Assembly (NCBI RefSeq): GCF_947499265.1
Contig: NZ_CANMNK010000001.1
Location: 147,001-211,000 of the forward strand
Direction: 5' to 3'
Source: an uncultured Roseobacter sp.
GTDB taxonomy: Bacteria; Pseudomonadota; Alphaproteobacteria; Rhodobacterales; Rhodobacteraceae
Length of the DNA: 64,000 nt
The notes under the pieces are model-generated. The model worked only from the letters and a program-made list of their open reading frames with translations. It searched no databases and was not told where the DNA came from. Shown here one piece after another: positions 9,668 through 18,192 of the stretch. Made by a program: the position numbers and the translations under genes. Positions within the stretch are counted from its first letter, which is position 1; every line of letters begins with the position of its first letter.

Positions 9668-10987
9668 TCAGACTTCGTCTGGCAGGGCCAGGTTGAGAAC
9701 AATCGCCACCAATGCGGTGGGCGCAACCGCCGACGTGGCGAGCGTTTTGACCACACCCGGCAGGTATTGCACCGCCGTTGGCACCAAGTTCAAGCCCAAA
9801 CCGGCAGCAAGGGACACGGCGATGATCACCATGTTCCGCCGGTTCATCTCAATCTCGCTGAGCACGTTGAGCCCTGCGGCGGCCACCATCCCGAACATGA
9901 CGATCACACCACCCCCCAGAACGGGAAGCGGCATGGAGGCGATCACCGCGCCAATTTTTGGCACCAGCCCGCAGAGGATCAGGACAATGGCGCCAATCGT
10001 CACCACATGGCGGCTCATGATCCCGGTCATGCCGACAATGCCGACGTTCTGGCTGAAGGATGTGTTGGGCAGACCACCGAAGACGCCCGCGATGGCTGTG
10101 CCCAGACCATCCGCATAGGTGGCGCCGGAGATTTCCTCATCCGTCGCTTCGCGCCCCGCGCCTGCCTTGGTCGTGGCCGAGGTATCGCCGACGGTCTCAA
10201 TCGCGGAGACAACGGATACCAGGGTTACGGCGATCACAGCGCCCAGCGAGAATTCAAACCCATAGGGCAACGGTGTGATAACCGTGAACCAGCTTGCATT
10301 GGCAACCGCTGAGAAATTGACCATACCCAGCATCAGCGCCAGCAGATATCCGACGACAAGACCGACAAGGATCGCGGCGTTCGACAGTGTGCCCTTTGTG
10401 AAGAACTTCAGCACCAGCGCGACGATCACAACCGACAAGGCCACGGACCAATGCATCAGGGACCCGAAGCTTTCCGCCTCCATCTGGAATGGCGCAGCTC
10501 CGCCTGCCGCATATTTGATCGCAACCGGGATGAGGTAGAGACCAATGGCGAGGATCACCAGGCCAGTGACCAGCGGCGGAAAGAGCCACCGCAGATGTCT
10601 GATGAAGGCGCCCAGCACGAAGTGGATGCAGCCGCCGATGATACAGGCGCTGAGTGCCACGCTGAGACCCTGCGTTGCTGCCACCCCGGCCAGAACCCCG
10701 ACAAAGGCAAAGCTGGTGCCCTGCATGATCGGCAAGCGTGCGCCAACAGGCCCAAGGCCCACCGTTTGAAACAGCGTCGCGATTCCGGCAAACAGCATGG
10801 CCATCTGAATGAGATAAACCTGCTCGGGTCCACCAAAGGCGAGACCCGCCGCCCCGGCCACAATGATCGATGGCGTTACGTTCGAGGCGAACATCGCCAG
10901 CACATGCTGCAGGCCGAGTGGCACAGCCTGCGCCAGTGGCGGCGTTTGATCTGGGTCGCTGTAGGTGCCCGTGGTTATATCTGTCAC
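9668..10987 (-). CDS. NCS2-family purine permease (urate/xanthine type)
   Basis: A 439-residue inner-membrane proton symporter of the nucleobase-cation symporter 2 family, with 12-14 hydrophobic segments. It shows the family QH motif in the first helix (LGLQHVLAMFASN) and the conserved NTSFSQNVGIVGMTG loop. Those features fit the urate/xanthine branch, and its place inside a urate-degradation cluster makes uric acid uptake the likely job. The start is taken as GTG at 10987 (product begins MTDITTGTYSDPD), with a GGGGA six bases upstream. A TTG at 11029 would add 14 residues and has no ribosome site. It precedes puuD on the same strand. Confidence 0.88.
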   Translation of the reverse strand: MTDITTGTYSDPDQTPPLAQAVPLGLQHVLAMFASNVTPSIIVAGAAGLAFGGPEQVYLIQMAMLFAGIATLFQTVGLGPVGARLPIMQGTSFAFVGVLAGVAATQGLSVALSACIIGGCIHFVLGAFIRHLRWLFPPLVTGLVILAIGLYLIPVAIKYAAGGAAPFQMEAESFGSLMHWSVALSVVIVALVLKFFTKGTLSNAAILVGLVVGYLLALMLGMVNFSAVANASWFTVITPLPYGFEFSLGAVIAVTLVSVVSAIETVGDTSATTKAGAGREATDEEISGATYADGLGTAIAGVFGGLPNTSFSQNVGIVGMTGIMSRHVVTIGAIVLILCGLVPKIGAVIASMPLPVLGGGVIVMFGMVAAAGLNVLSEIEMNRRNMVIIAVSLAAGLGLNLVPTAVQYLPGVVKTLATSAVAPTALVAIVLNLALPDEV

Positions 10988-11032
10988 GTCATGTCCCCGT
11001 GGTTCTTGGCCCGATTTTTTCGGCTCCAAGGT

Positions 11033-11521
11033 TTATGGAACCACTACATATGGCGGATCAAGCAAAACTTCTTCCAGATTGGGTGTATCGCCAATTCGGT
11101 CGATGACTGCAAAAATTCCGGGCGCCGCCAAGGGGGTCAGCACGCCATGCCAGATCTTACGGAAAAAATTGACCCCCTGATGTGGCTTGGTCAGAAACGC
11201 GCGCGGCACGCCCGGCGCACCGTTCTGATCTTCGGCGACAATCACCAGAAACGGGTTTTCAGTCATCGGAATGAACGCCTGGCTGCCCTCCGGGTGGCGT
11301 TCCATCAGAGATAGCGTGTAGGGCAGGCTGCGAGGTTCGGCGTCAAAGAGGCTGATGCCCGCGCGACCGTCTGTGCCAAAATCCAGCACCGCCTGGTCAT
11401 GGTATCGCCCGCAGAGGCCCGCATTGATCATCTTGTCAGGGGTGCCTGCGCACTCCAGAACATCCCCGAAGGGCGCAAAAGCCTCTTTGGTCAGGTCTTC
11501 GCAGCGAATTTGGGGGCTCAT
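11033..11521 (-). CDS. allA: Ureidoglycolate lyase
   Basis: AllA splits (S)-ureidoglycolate into glyoxylate and urea, the last step of ureide breakdown. The 162-residue protein matches the family size and begins with the typical segment LTKEAFAPFGDVLE. It continues with MERHPEGSQAFIPM, NPFLVIVAE and GVNFFRKIWHGVL, characteristic of this cupin-like fold. The start is ATG at 11521, overlapping the allE stop as ATGA. A longer frame from 11767 only reads through allE out of frame. The operon order allE then allA follows the last two steps of the pathway. Confidence 0.93.
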   Translation of the reverse strand: MSPQIRCEDLTKEAFAPFGDVLECAGTPDKMINAGLCGRYHDQAVLDFGTDGRAGISLFDAEPRSLPYTLSLMERHPEGSQAFIPMTENPFLVIVAEDQNGAPGVPRAFLTKPHQGVNFFRKIWHGVLTPLAAPGIFAVIDRIGDTPNLEEVLLDPPYVVVP

Positions 11522-12327
11522 AGCCGCACGTGACGGTTCACGTCCTTGTAAAGCAGATAGCGGAACGGCGCGTCGCCCGTTGCAATACAGGCCTGCGGAC
11601 AGAAGGCGCGCAACCACATGAAATCGCCCGGTCCGACGCTGACCCAATCGGTGTTCAACAGGTATTCCGCAGTGCCCTGCAGCACATAAAGCCCGTGCTC
11701 CATTACATGGGTTTCGGCAAATGGAATGCGCCCCCCGGGTTGGAAGGTCACGATGTTCACATGGCAATCATGCGACAGGTCTTCAGGGTCAACGAACCGC
11801 GTGGTCGACCAGACCTCATTACAATCGGGCATCGGGGTTGCGGCCACGGCAGCGTCGGAGGTCACAAAGGCGCGGGGCACCTCGATGCCTGGCACGGGTT
11901 GATAGGATTTGCGTATCCAGTGAGTCTGAAAGGGCGCATCGCCACGGTTCCAGAGCGTCCAGTGATCCCCGGGCGGGATATAGGCATAGCTGCCGGGCGA
12001 CAGCGGATGGATCACGCCATCGATGGTCAGCTCCGCAGCCCCACTCGCCACAAAGAGGATCGCCTGCGCCGAGATGTCCGGTTCCGGTGCATCAGACCCA
12101 CCGCCCGGGGCAACCTCCAACGCATATTGCGCAAAGGTTTCGGCAAAGCCGCTGAGAGGTCGCGCCAGTATCCAGGCCCTTGTCTGCTGCCAACCCGGCA
12201 AGAAACTGGTGACGATGTCGCGCTGGGTCACAGCGGGCAGAACCGCGTAACTGGAGGTGAAAACGGCGGTGCTCTCAGGGTTTTCCGATTGATCCGGCAG
12301 GCCGCCGGGCGGGAATGCGTAGCTCAT
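11518..12327 (-). CDS. allE: (S)-ureidoglycine aminohydrolase
   Basis: AllE (YlbA) hydrolyses (S)-ureidoglycine to (S)-ureidoglycolate plus ammonia. This 269-residue bicupin has a first cupin around residues 70-130 (VASGAAELTIDGVIHPLSPG) and a metal-binding second cupin around 180-255 (HDCHVNIVTFQPGGRIPF, then ETHVMEHGLYVLQG). The metal ligands are expected among the Glu, His and His of ETHVMEHG and a later Gln or Glu. The start overlaps the puuE-uraD stop and the stop overlaps the allA start, giving strict translational coupling. The enzyme that makes its substrate, allantoate amidohydrolase, is not in the window. Confidence 0.93.
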   Translation of the reverse strand: MSYAFPPGGLPDQSENPESTAVFTSSYAVLPAVTQRDIVTSFLPGWQQTRAWILARPLSGFAETFAQYALEVAPGGGSDAPEPDISAQAILFVASGAAELTIDGVIHPLSPGSYAYIPPGDHWTLWNRGDAPFQTHWIRKSYQPVPGIEVPRAFVTSDAAVAATPMPDCNEVWSTTRFVDPEDLSHDCHVNIVTFQPGGRIPFAETHVMEHGLYVLQGTAEYLLNTDWVSVGPGDFMWLRAFCPQACIATGDAPFRYLLYKDVNRHVRL

Positions 12328-13736
12328 AAGATGGCCTCCAGACGTATCTCTGCAATGCGTTCAACCTGACGGCAAGCTTCGTCGAACTCCGTGTCGGTTT
12401 CATGATCCAGCCGCCGCTGGAACGCGCGCAGAATGCCAGCCTTGTCATGGTCTTTCACCGCGATGATGAAGGGGAAACCATGCTTTTTCACATAAGCCTT
12501 GTTGAGTTTTTCAAAACTGGCGCGTTCTTTATCTGTCAGCGCATCCAGCCCGGCGCTCGCCTGTTCTTTTGTGCTTTCCGCGGTCAGTCGTTTCGCCGCC
12601 GCAAGCTTTCCCGCCAGATCGGGGTGCGCGCGCAAGACGCCCATGCGTTCGTCAACGGTCGCACTGCGGAACATCCGCGCCAACGCGGAGTGCAAGCCAA
12701 TTGCGGTATCATGCGCAGGCCCAAGTTCCAGATCAAAGGCGCGTTCGGCTATCCACTCGGAATGCTCAAAAATACCGCCGAACTTCTCCAGAAAATCGGC
12801 CTTTTTCAGCGCGGAGGGGCGCAGGCGTTTCCGGGGCGGGTGAACCTTGCGCCAATGCTCCGCGATTTCGATCCGACGCGGGCACCAAACACCCTCAAAG
12901 CCCTGAATGTAATCGATAAATCGTTTCAGCGCCTGCACGCGCCCGGGCCGACCAATGAGCCGACAGTGCAGGCCAACCGACATCATCTTCGCCGCGCCGG
13001 CAGCCCCTTCAGCATAAAGCGCATCAAACGTATCCCGCAGATACGCGTAGAACTGATCGCCCACATTGAACCCCTGTGGTGTGGCAAAGCGCATGTCGTT
13101 GCAATCCAGCGTATAGGGGATGATCAGCTGGTTGCGCCGCCCGATTTTGCTCCAATAGGGCAGATCGTCGTCATAGGTGTCCGAGATGTATTCGAACTGG
13201 CCGGTTTTTGCCGCCAGCGCCACGGTGTTGACCGAACAGCGCCCCGTGTACCATCCCCGCGGGCTTTCGCCTGTGACCTCTCCGTGCAGACGAATGGCCT
13301 CCATCATGTCGGCGGCTTCATCCGCCTCGGCATGATCCTTATAGTCGATCCACTTCAACCCGTGGCTGGCAATTTCCCATCCGGCCAATTGCATCGCCCG
13401 GACCTGTTCGGGTGCCCGCGCAAGCGCCGAGGCCACGCCATAGACCGTGACCGGCACGCCCGCGCCGGTAAACAGCCGGTGCAGCCGCCAGAAACCGGCG
13501 CGGGCACCATAGTCATAGATCGATTCCATGTTCCAATGCCGCTGACCGGGCCAGGGCTGCGCGCCAACAATCTCCGACAAAAAGGCTTCGGAGGCTGCGT
13601 CGCCATGCAGCAGGCAGTTTTCCCCACCCTCTTCAAAATTCAGAACAAATTGCACGGCAATACGCGCGCCACCTGGCCATGCAGCGTCGGGGGGATTGGC
13701 GCCATATCCTGAAAAATCACGGGGGTAACGCGTCAC
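12324..13736 (-). CDS. puuE-uraD: Fused allantoinase (PuuE) and OHCU decarboxylase (UraD)
   Basis: A 470-residue fusion of two non-consecutive enzyme types of urate degradation. Residues 1-300 are a polysaccharide-deacetylase-like allantoinase (RIAVQFVLNFEEGGENCLLH, RHWNMESIYDYGARAGFWR, IASHGLKWIDYKDH, GWYTGRCSVNTVALA), which opens allantoin to allantoate. Residues 310-470 are 2-oxo-4-hydroxy-4-carboxy-5-ureidoimidazoline decarboxylase, with the catalytic-histidine segment RAHPDLAGKLA. The protein thus makes allantoin and then hydrolyses it. The start is GTG at 13736, with GGAG seven bases upstream. It is the first gene of the minus-strand urate operon and is divergent from uraH, which supplies the UraD substrate. 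Confidence 0.93.
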   Translation of the reverse strand: MTRYPRDFSGYGANPPDAAWPGGARIAVQFVLNFEEGGENCLLHGDAASEAFLSEIVGAQPWPGQRHWNMESIYDYGARAGFWRLHRLFTGAGVPVTVYGVASALARAPEQVRAMQLAGWEIASHGLKWIDYKDHAEADEAADMMEAIRLHGEVTGESPRGWYTGRCSVNTVALAAKTGQFEYISDTYDDDLPYWSKIGRRNQLIIPYTLDCNDMRFATPQGFNVGDQFYAYLRDTFDALYAEGAAGAAKMMSVGLHCRLIGRPGRVQALKRFIDYIQGFEGVWCPRRIEIAEHWRKVHPPRKRLRPSALKKADFLEKFGGIFEHSEWIAERAFDLELGPAHDTAIGLHSALARMFRSATVDERMGVLRAHPDLAGKLAAAKRLTAESTKEQASAGLDALTDKERASFEKLNKAYVKKHGFPFIIAVKDHDKAGILRAFQRRLDHETDTEFDEACRQVERIAEIRLEAIL

Positions 13737-13845
13737 TGTTTATCTCCTGCGGCAGTGCAGCACCATTCAATACCGGCTGGCAGCGCGTTGCAATTCGTAT
13801 CTGGGCCGGGCAGGTTGACCGCGACATTCCGCAAAGGAGCGCCCC

Positions 13846-14205
13846 ATGGCCGAAGGATACCTGACCACGCATGTTCTGGACACCGCGCGCGGCTGCCCGG
13901 CGGCAGGCATCCGCATTCTGCTCTACCGTGTCTCCGGCAACAGCCACCGCAAAATCGCGGAGGCCGTGACGAATGCCGATGGCCGGACGGATCAACCGAT
14001 CCTGGACAAGGCGGCTTTCAAGACCGGCACCTATGAGCTGATTTTCGAGGCCGGACCCTATCTGACGGCCAGCGGGGTTGCAGCCGAGGACCCGCTGTTT
14101 CTGGATACCATCCCGATCCGCTTTGGGATGTCGGAGGCCAACAGCCACTATCACGTGCCGTTGTTGCTGTCGCCCTTCGGCTATTCAACCTATCGCGGCA
14201 GCTAA
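13846..14205 (+). CDS. uraH: 5-hydroxyisourate hydrolase (transthyretin-like)
   Basis: UraH hydrolyses 5-hydroxyisourate, the product of PuuD, to OHCU, which UraD then decarboxylates. At 119 residues it has the normal cytoplasmic length, with no signal peptide. It shows the family start TTHVLDTARGCPA, the segment HYHVPLLLSPFGYSTY and the diagnostic C-terminal tetrapeptide YRGS. The start is ATG at 13846 behind AAAGGAG. It is transcribed divergently from puuE-uraD across 109 bp that must hold both promoters. Its TAA overlaps the stop codon of the convergent metal permease by three bases (14203-14204 shared), so no terminator separates the two units. Confidence 0.95.
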   Translation: MAEGYLTTHVLDTARGCPAAGIRILLYRVSGNSHRKIAEAVTNADGRTDQPILDKAAFKTGTYELIFEAGPYLTASGVAAEDPLFLDTIPIRFGMSEANSHYHVPLLLSPFGYSTYRGS

Positions 14206-15131
14206 GCCTCTTTTGCGGCGCCGCCACGGTGTCGGTGCGGGCCAAAGATGGCGGTGACGGCGAGGATCACGCCGGAAACGGTTGCAATCATCCCCGCCGC
14301 TGAGACGGACGAAGTGTACCCCAGCCACAGGGGGCCATAGCCCGCGATCACGTAGCCGAAAATGGCCGCGAGGGCCGCAAAGAGCACCGACCACGCCACC
14401 TGATGTTCCAACCGGTTGGTCATCAGCCGTGCGGCGGCCGGCGGGCAAATGAACATCGCGATCACGATGATGCTGCCCACGGCGTCAAAGGCAGCGACCG
14501 CCGCGATGGCGGACACGATCACCAGCGCCAAACCCAGGGGTTGTGTGCGCATGCCCATGGTTTGCGCAAACCCTTCATCGAAGGTGGAGATTTTCAGGGG
14601 CCGCCAGAACAGTGCGATGAATACCGCCACGGCCAGCAGCGCCGCCGCCATGCGCGGCAATTCCACCGGCAGGCCCGCCAATGCCACAGGGTCCAGTAGA
14701 GAGGCCCAGCCCGTCGCATCCAGCCAGATCAGGCTTTCGAGATTGCCAAAGAGCGCATGTTCGACGTCCAGATGCACCGATGAGGTGTCCGATTGCTCCA
14801 GCAGCAACACGCCCCCTGCAAACATGGTGGTAAAGACAACCCCCATGGCCGCCCCTGGCTCGATCTTCCCCAACCGGCGGATCGCCTCAATCGCGGCAAC
14901 CGCGATGATCGCGGCACCAGCGGCACCCAAAAGCATGGGCCAAGTGGCAACGACCCCGGTCAGCAAAAACGCCACAACGATTCCAGGCAAGACCACATGG
15001 CTGATTGCGTCGCCGATCAGAGCCTGGCGGCGCAGGACCAGAAAATTGCCAGGCAAGGCGCAGGCAACCGCGACACAGATGCCGATCAGCAGCGGTGTCA
15101 GCGAGAGGGGGACGAATTCTGCACCCATCAT
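14202..15131 (-). CDS. sitD: Metal ABC transporter permease (SitD/MntD-like)
   Basis: A 309-residue inner-membrane permease of the ABC-3 family with about eight or nine membrane helices, part of a manganese/iron-type importer. The segment LRRQALIGDAISHVVLPGI near residue 35 is the family hallmark for coupling to the ATPase. It is the last of four tightly packed genes (sitA, sitB, sitC, sitD), and its ATG overlaps the sitC stop. The stop overlaps that of convergent uraH. The symbol is by gene order and family; manganese rather than zinc is inferred from the binding protein and the operator. Confidence 0.85.
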   Translation of the reverse strand: MMGAEFVPLSLTPLLIGICVAVACALPGNFLVLRRQALIGDAISHVVLPGIVVAFLLTGVVATWPMLLGAAGAAIIAVAAIEAIRRLGKIEPGAAMGVVFTTMFAGGVLLLEQSDTSSVHLDVEHALFGNLESLIWLDATGWASLLDPVALAGLPVELPRMAAALLAVAVFIALFWRPLKISTFDEGFAQTMGMRTQPLGLALVIVSAIAAVAAFDAVGSIIVIAMFICPPAAARLMTNRLEHQVAWSVLFAALAAIFGYVIAGYGPLWLGYTSSVSAAGMIATVSGVILAVTAIFGPHRHRGGAAKEA

Positions 15132-16333
15132 GCGCCGACCCCTTGTGGTGCGGGAATGCGGCTGTCGATCTCGGTGATCTGATCGGGCGTCAACACGCGC
15201 TCAATCGGCGTCAGCCCGTCATAGTGGGCTGCGGCGGCCTCAAAACTCGGGTCGCGCCGGATCAATTGCCAGCGCATTTCATCCAGCAGCGCCTTGCCTG
15301 CGCGCCCCCGACCTTCCTCGGTTGGCACACCGTCCGGCAGCGCCCACCCCGCGCGGCGCAGCAAACGCAAGGTCAGGTTTTCATAGATCGGCTGGCCCTG
15401 CGCCAGCGCCAACAAGCCTTGCCGCAAGTGCACGCGGCGCTGGAATTTCCGGTGCCGGAGCACGGCGGCCAGAACGCCGCGTTGCGGTGCCAGCAACAGC
15501 GACACGAGAAAGATCGCAAACCCCACCAGGACGATGATCGGCCCGGTCGGCAAATCCGGCAAGGCAGCTGAAAGCGCGGCCCCCACATAAGCGGACACGC
15601 CACCTAGGAAGCCCGAAATCAGCACCACGTGATCGGTGCGTTCCGTCCAGAAGCGTGCGGTCACGGGGGGAATGATCAGCAGCGCCACGATCAGGATGAG
15701 CCCGACAATCTTGAGCCCCACAACCGTCACGGCAAGCACAATACCCATCATTGCCAGATCGGTTCGCGCCACGTTCTGTCCGCTTGCGGTGGCATATTCC
15801 GGATCAAAGGAGGCCAGCGTCAACGGGCGACGCAAGAGCATCACCAGCGCAAGCGTCAACGCCGCGGAAACGGCAATGATCAAAGCGTCAGACCGCAACA
15901 TGCCCGCGGTGGAACCCAGCAGGAACCCCTCCAGCCCGGCCTGTTGGCCTGATTTCATGGTCTGGATCACCGTCAGACCCACGATGCCCATGCCAAAGAA
16001 AACCGATAGCACGGCCCCGATGGCGGCGTCTTCTGCCAACCGCGTCCGTGTGCTCAGCCAACTGACGCAGAGCAGCCCAATCGCGGCTGAGGCCGCAGCC
16101 CCTGCGAGCAGCCCCACAAGATTGCGGCCATCACCGCCAAAGGCGACCATCAGCATGAAGGCAATGGCCACACCGGGCAGCGTTGCATGGGAAATCGCAT
16201 CGCTCACCAGCGCGCGTTTGCGTAGAAAGAGAAATGTACCGCCAACCCCTGCCGCCATGCCCAGCAGCATCGCACCCAATGTGACCAGGGTCGCATTGTA
16301 CCCCAGTTGCAGTGACAACGCGTCGACGATCAT
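15128..16333 (-). CDS. sitC: Metal ABC transporter permease (SitC/MntC-like) with extra C-terminal domain
   Basis: A 401-residue permease. Residues 1-285 are the normal ABC-3 core, with the family segment LRKRALVSDAISHATLPGV and about eight helices. A roughly 110-residue cytoplasmic extension follows, which most SitC/MntC proteins lack. Its pattern (ENLTLRLLRRAGWALPDG, then a segment ending GKALLDEMRWQLIRRD and HYDGLTPIERVLTPDQI) resembles a winged helix plus dimerisation helix of the DtxR/MntR type. A regulatory or metal-sensing tail is an inference. The gene overlaps sitD by ATGA and follows sitB by three bases. Confidence 0.87.
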   Translation of the reverse strand: MIVDALSLQLGYNATLVTLGAMLLGMAAGVGGTFLFLRKRALVSDAISHATLPGVAIAFMLMVAFGGDGRNLVGLLAGAAASAAIGLLCVSWLSTRTRLAEDAAIGAVLSVFFGMGIVGLTVIQTMKSGQQAGLEGFLLGSTAGMLRSDALIIAVSAALTLALVMLLRRPLTLASFDPEYATASGQNVARTDLAMMGIVLAVTVVGLKIVGLILIVALLIIPPVTARFWTERTDHVVLISGFLGGVSAYVGAALSAALPDLPTGPIIVLVGFAIFLVSLLLAPQRGVLAAVLRHRKFQRRVHLRQGLLALAQGQPIYENLTLRLLRRAGWALPDGVPTEEGRGRAGKALLDEMRWQLIRRDPSFEAAAAHYDGLTPIERVLTPDQITEIDSRIPAPQGVGA

Positions 16334-16336
16334 GGC

Positions 16337-17143
16337 CTAGCCCAGCGTTCCGCTCAACTGGTCCATCTGTGCGCCCGCCAAACGGCCCCCGTAAGCGGCC
16401 TGCAGGTGTTCTTCGGTGAAAACGTCCTCGACCCGCCCTTCGGCCACCCGGCGGGTGTTGATCAGGAAGACATGGTCGAAATATTCTGCGACCGTGCTGA
16501 GATCATGGTGCACGGCCACAACCGTCTTGCCCGTATCCCGCAGTGACTTCAGAACCGCAATGATGGCCTTTTCGGTCGCGGCATCCACGCCCGCAAAAGG
16601 CTCATCCAGCAAATACAGATCCGCATCCTGCGCCAAAGCACGGGCCAGAAAGACCCGCTGTTGCTGGCCGCCCGAAAGTTCACCGATCTGGCGCGTGGCG
16701 AAATCTTCCATGCCCACGCGAGACAGGCATTCTAGCGCCTTTGCCCTATGCGCGCCACGGACCCGGCCCAGCAGACCCAGTTGCCGGTAGAGCCCCATCA
16801 ATACCACATCGATCACCCGGGTCGGGAAATCCCAATCCACGCTGGCGCGTTGCGGCACATAGGCGATCCGGTCACGACAGGCGGCAACCGGCTGGCCGAA
16901 CACGGTGGTCTGGCCCGCCAGAGGCTTGAGAATGCCCAAAGCAGCCTTGAGCAAAGTTGATTTACCCGCACCATTGGGTCCGATGATCGCGGTCATGGCC
17001 CCTGGCACCACGGTCATGTCGACCGAAAAAACTGCAGGCTTCTGACCATAGGAAACGGTGAGGCCCCGCACGGCCAAAGGGCTGGAGGACCGAGTGTCCT
17101 CCGCCGCTATAAATCCGTCACGGGTTGCAAGTGTCAGGTTCAT
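16337..17143 (-). CDS. sitB: Metal ABC transporter ATP-binding protein (SitB/MntB-like)
   Basis: The 268-residue ATPase subunit of the importer, peripheral on the inner face of the membrane. It has Walker A GPNGAGKS at residues 55-62, the signature LSGGQQQRVFLARAL, Walker B LYLLDEPFAGVD and a switch histidine in VVAVHHDLSTV. The N-terminal 25 residues before the ABC core are unusual and may be partly untranslated. It begins one base after the sitA stop and is followed three bases later by sitC. The family is certain; metal specificity comes from its partners. Confidence 0.92.
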   Translation of the reverse strand: MNLTLATRDGFIAAEDTRSSSPLAVRGLTVSYGQKPAVFSVDMTVVPGAMTAIIGPNGAGKSTLLKAALGILKPLAGQTTVFGQPVAACRDRIAYVPQRASVDWDFPTRVIDVVLMGLYRQLGLLGRVRGAHRAKALECLSRVGMEDFATRQIGELSGGQQQRVFLARALAQDADLYLLDEPFAGVDAATEKAIIAVLKSLRDTGKTVVAVHHDLSTVAEYFDHVFLINTRRVAEGRVEDVFTEEHLQAAYGGRLAGAQMDQLSGTLG

Positions 17144-17144
17144 T

Positions 17145-18134
17145 TCAGCTGCCCGCCGCCAGTTTGCCCAGACGCCCGCCTTCCGGCACGTCGGCGCCCA
17201 ATGCCCGCGCGATGGTGGTCACGTTGTGATCGATCATGCCCAGATAGGTGCCTTCATAAGACCCCTCGGGCCCCATCGCGTCGCTGAAAAGCGCGCCGCC
17301 AATCGCAACGGTATGCCCGCGCGCCGCGGCACCTTCGACCAGCGCCCGCATGTTGCGGTCAGAGACGGAGGTTTCGACAAAAACCGCGCCGATGTCACGC
17401 GCCACAAGCGTTTCCACCAAATCAGAGATGCGGTTCAATCCCGCTTCGCTCTCCGTCGAAATGCCCTGAATGCCGATGACCTCAAACCCATAGGCCTGCC
17501 CGAAGTAGCCAAAGGCATCATGCGCAGTCAGCAGCACGCGTTGGTCAGCAGGCACCTTGGTCAGAGAGGTCTGCGCGTAGTCCGCCAAGGCGTCCAACTC
17601 CGTTAGGAAACCGTCGGCATTGGCCTGGAAAACCGCCGCGTCCCGGGGGCGCAGGGCGCTCAGCTCCTCAGCGACGGCAGTGACCACGTCGCGCCACAGG
17701 ATCGGGTCCATCCAGACATGCGGATCGTACCGCCCCTCGTAATCCTCATGCGACAGCAGCACATCTTTGGGCAAGCTTTCGGCGACGGGCACAACGCGTG
17801 CTTTACGGCTGAGGTCTTCGAAGAATTGTTCCATTTGCGCTTCGAGATAAAGCCCGTGCCACAAGACCAGATCGGCGCGGGTCATGGCCACGATATCACT
17901 GCGCGTCTGACGATAGGCATGCGGGTCGACGCCCGGCCCCATCAGCGCCGTTACGGTCACCAGATCGCCGCCAACCCGGCGCGCCGCATCCGCGATCATG
18001 CCCGTGGTCGCAACGATGTTGATTTCGCCGGCAGCCTCGACGCGCATGGTCTGCGTGCTCAGAACGACGGCGGCGCCAAGACTCGCAAGCAGGCTGCGGC
18101 GTGAAAGATGATGTGAAGCGGTTTTATGTTCCAT
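17145..18134 (-). CDS. sitA: Metal ABC transporter substrate-binding protein (SitA/MntA-like)
   Basis: A periplasmic solute-binding protein of the cluster A-I metal family, 329 residues. A twin-arginine-like N-terminus (SRRSLLASLGAAVVL) looks like an export signal. Metal ligands of the family are visible: His in DPHAYRQTRSD, His in DPHVWMDP, Glu in GISTESEAG and Asp in ETSVSDRNM. The His-rich loop typical of zinc-binding ZnuA is absent, so manganese (or iron) is favoured. The start is taken as ATG at 18134; upstream in-frame starts at 18155 (ATG) and 18197 (TTG) would place the palindromic operator inside the coding sequence. No Shine-Dalgarno is obvious. First gene of sitABCD. Confidence 0.87.
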   Translation of the reverse strand: MEHKTASHHLSRRSLLASLGAAVVLSTQTMRVEAAGEINIVATTGMIADAARRVGGDLVTVTALMGPGVDPHAYRQTRSDIVAMTRADLVLWHGLYLEAQMEQFFEDLSRKARVVPVAESLPKDVLLSHEDYEGRYDPHVWMDPILWRDVVTAVAEELSALRPRDAAVFQANADGFLTELDALADYAQTSLTKVPADQRVLLTAHDAFGYFGQAYGFEVIGIQGISTESEAGLNRISDLVETLVARDIGAVFVETSVSDRNMRALVEGAAARGHTVAIGGALFSDAMGPEGSYEGTYLGMIDHNVTTIARALGADVPEGGRLGKLAAGS

Positions 18135-18192
18135 GCGAATGAATATGCGAGTCATTCGCAAGAAGTCAATGAGTTTGCGAATAATTCGCAAA
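18135..18192. promoter_or_regulatory. Tandem GCGAAT palindromes upstream of sitA (Mur/Fur-type operator)
   Basis: Two inverted repeats lie directly upstream of sitA. The first has arms GCGAATGA (18135-18142) and TCATTCGC (18152-18159). The second is TTTGCGAATAATTCGCAAA at 18174-18192, with perfect 8-bp arms. Manganese uptake operons of Rhodobacterales are known to be controlled by the Fur-family regulator Mur, so these are good candidates for its boxes. The regulator itself is not in the window. Confidence 0.65.

Noticed and set aside
11033-11767. A longer reading of allA starting at 11767
   Set aside because: The extra residues read through allE in the wrong frame; the ATGA overlap at 11521 is the natural start.
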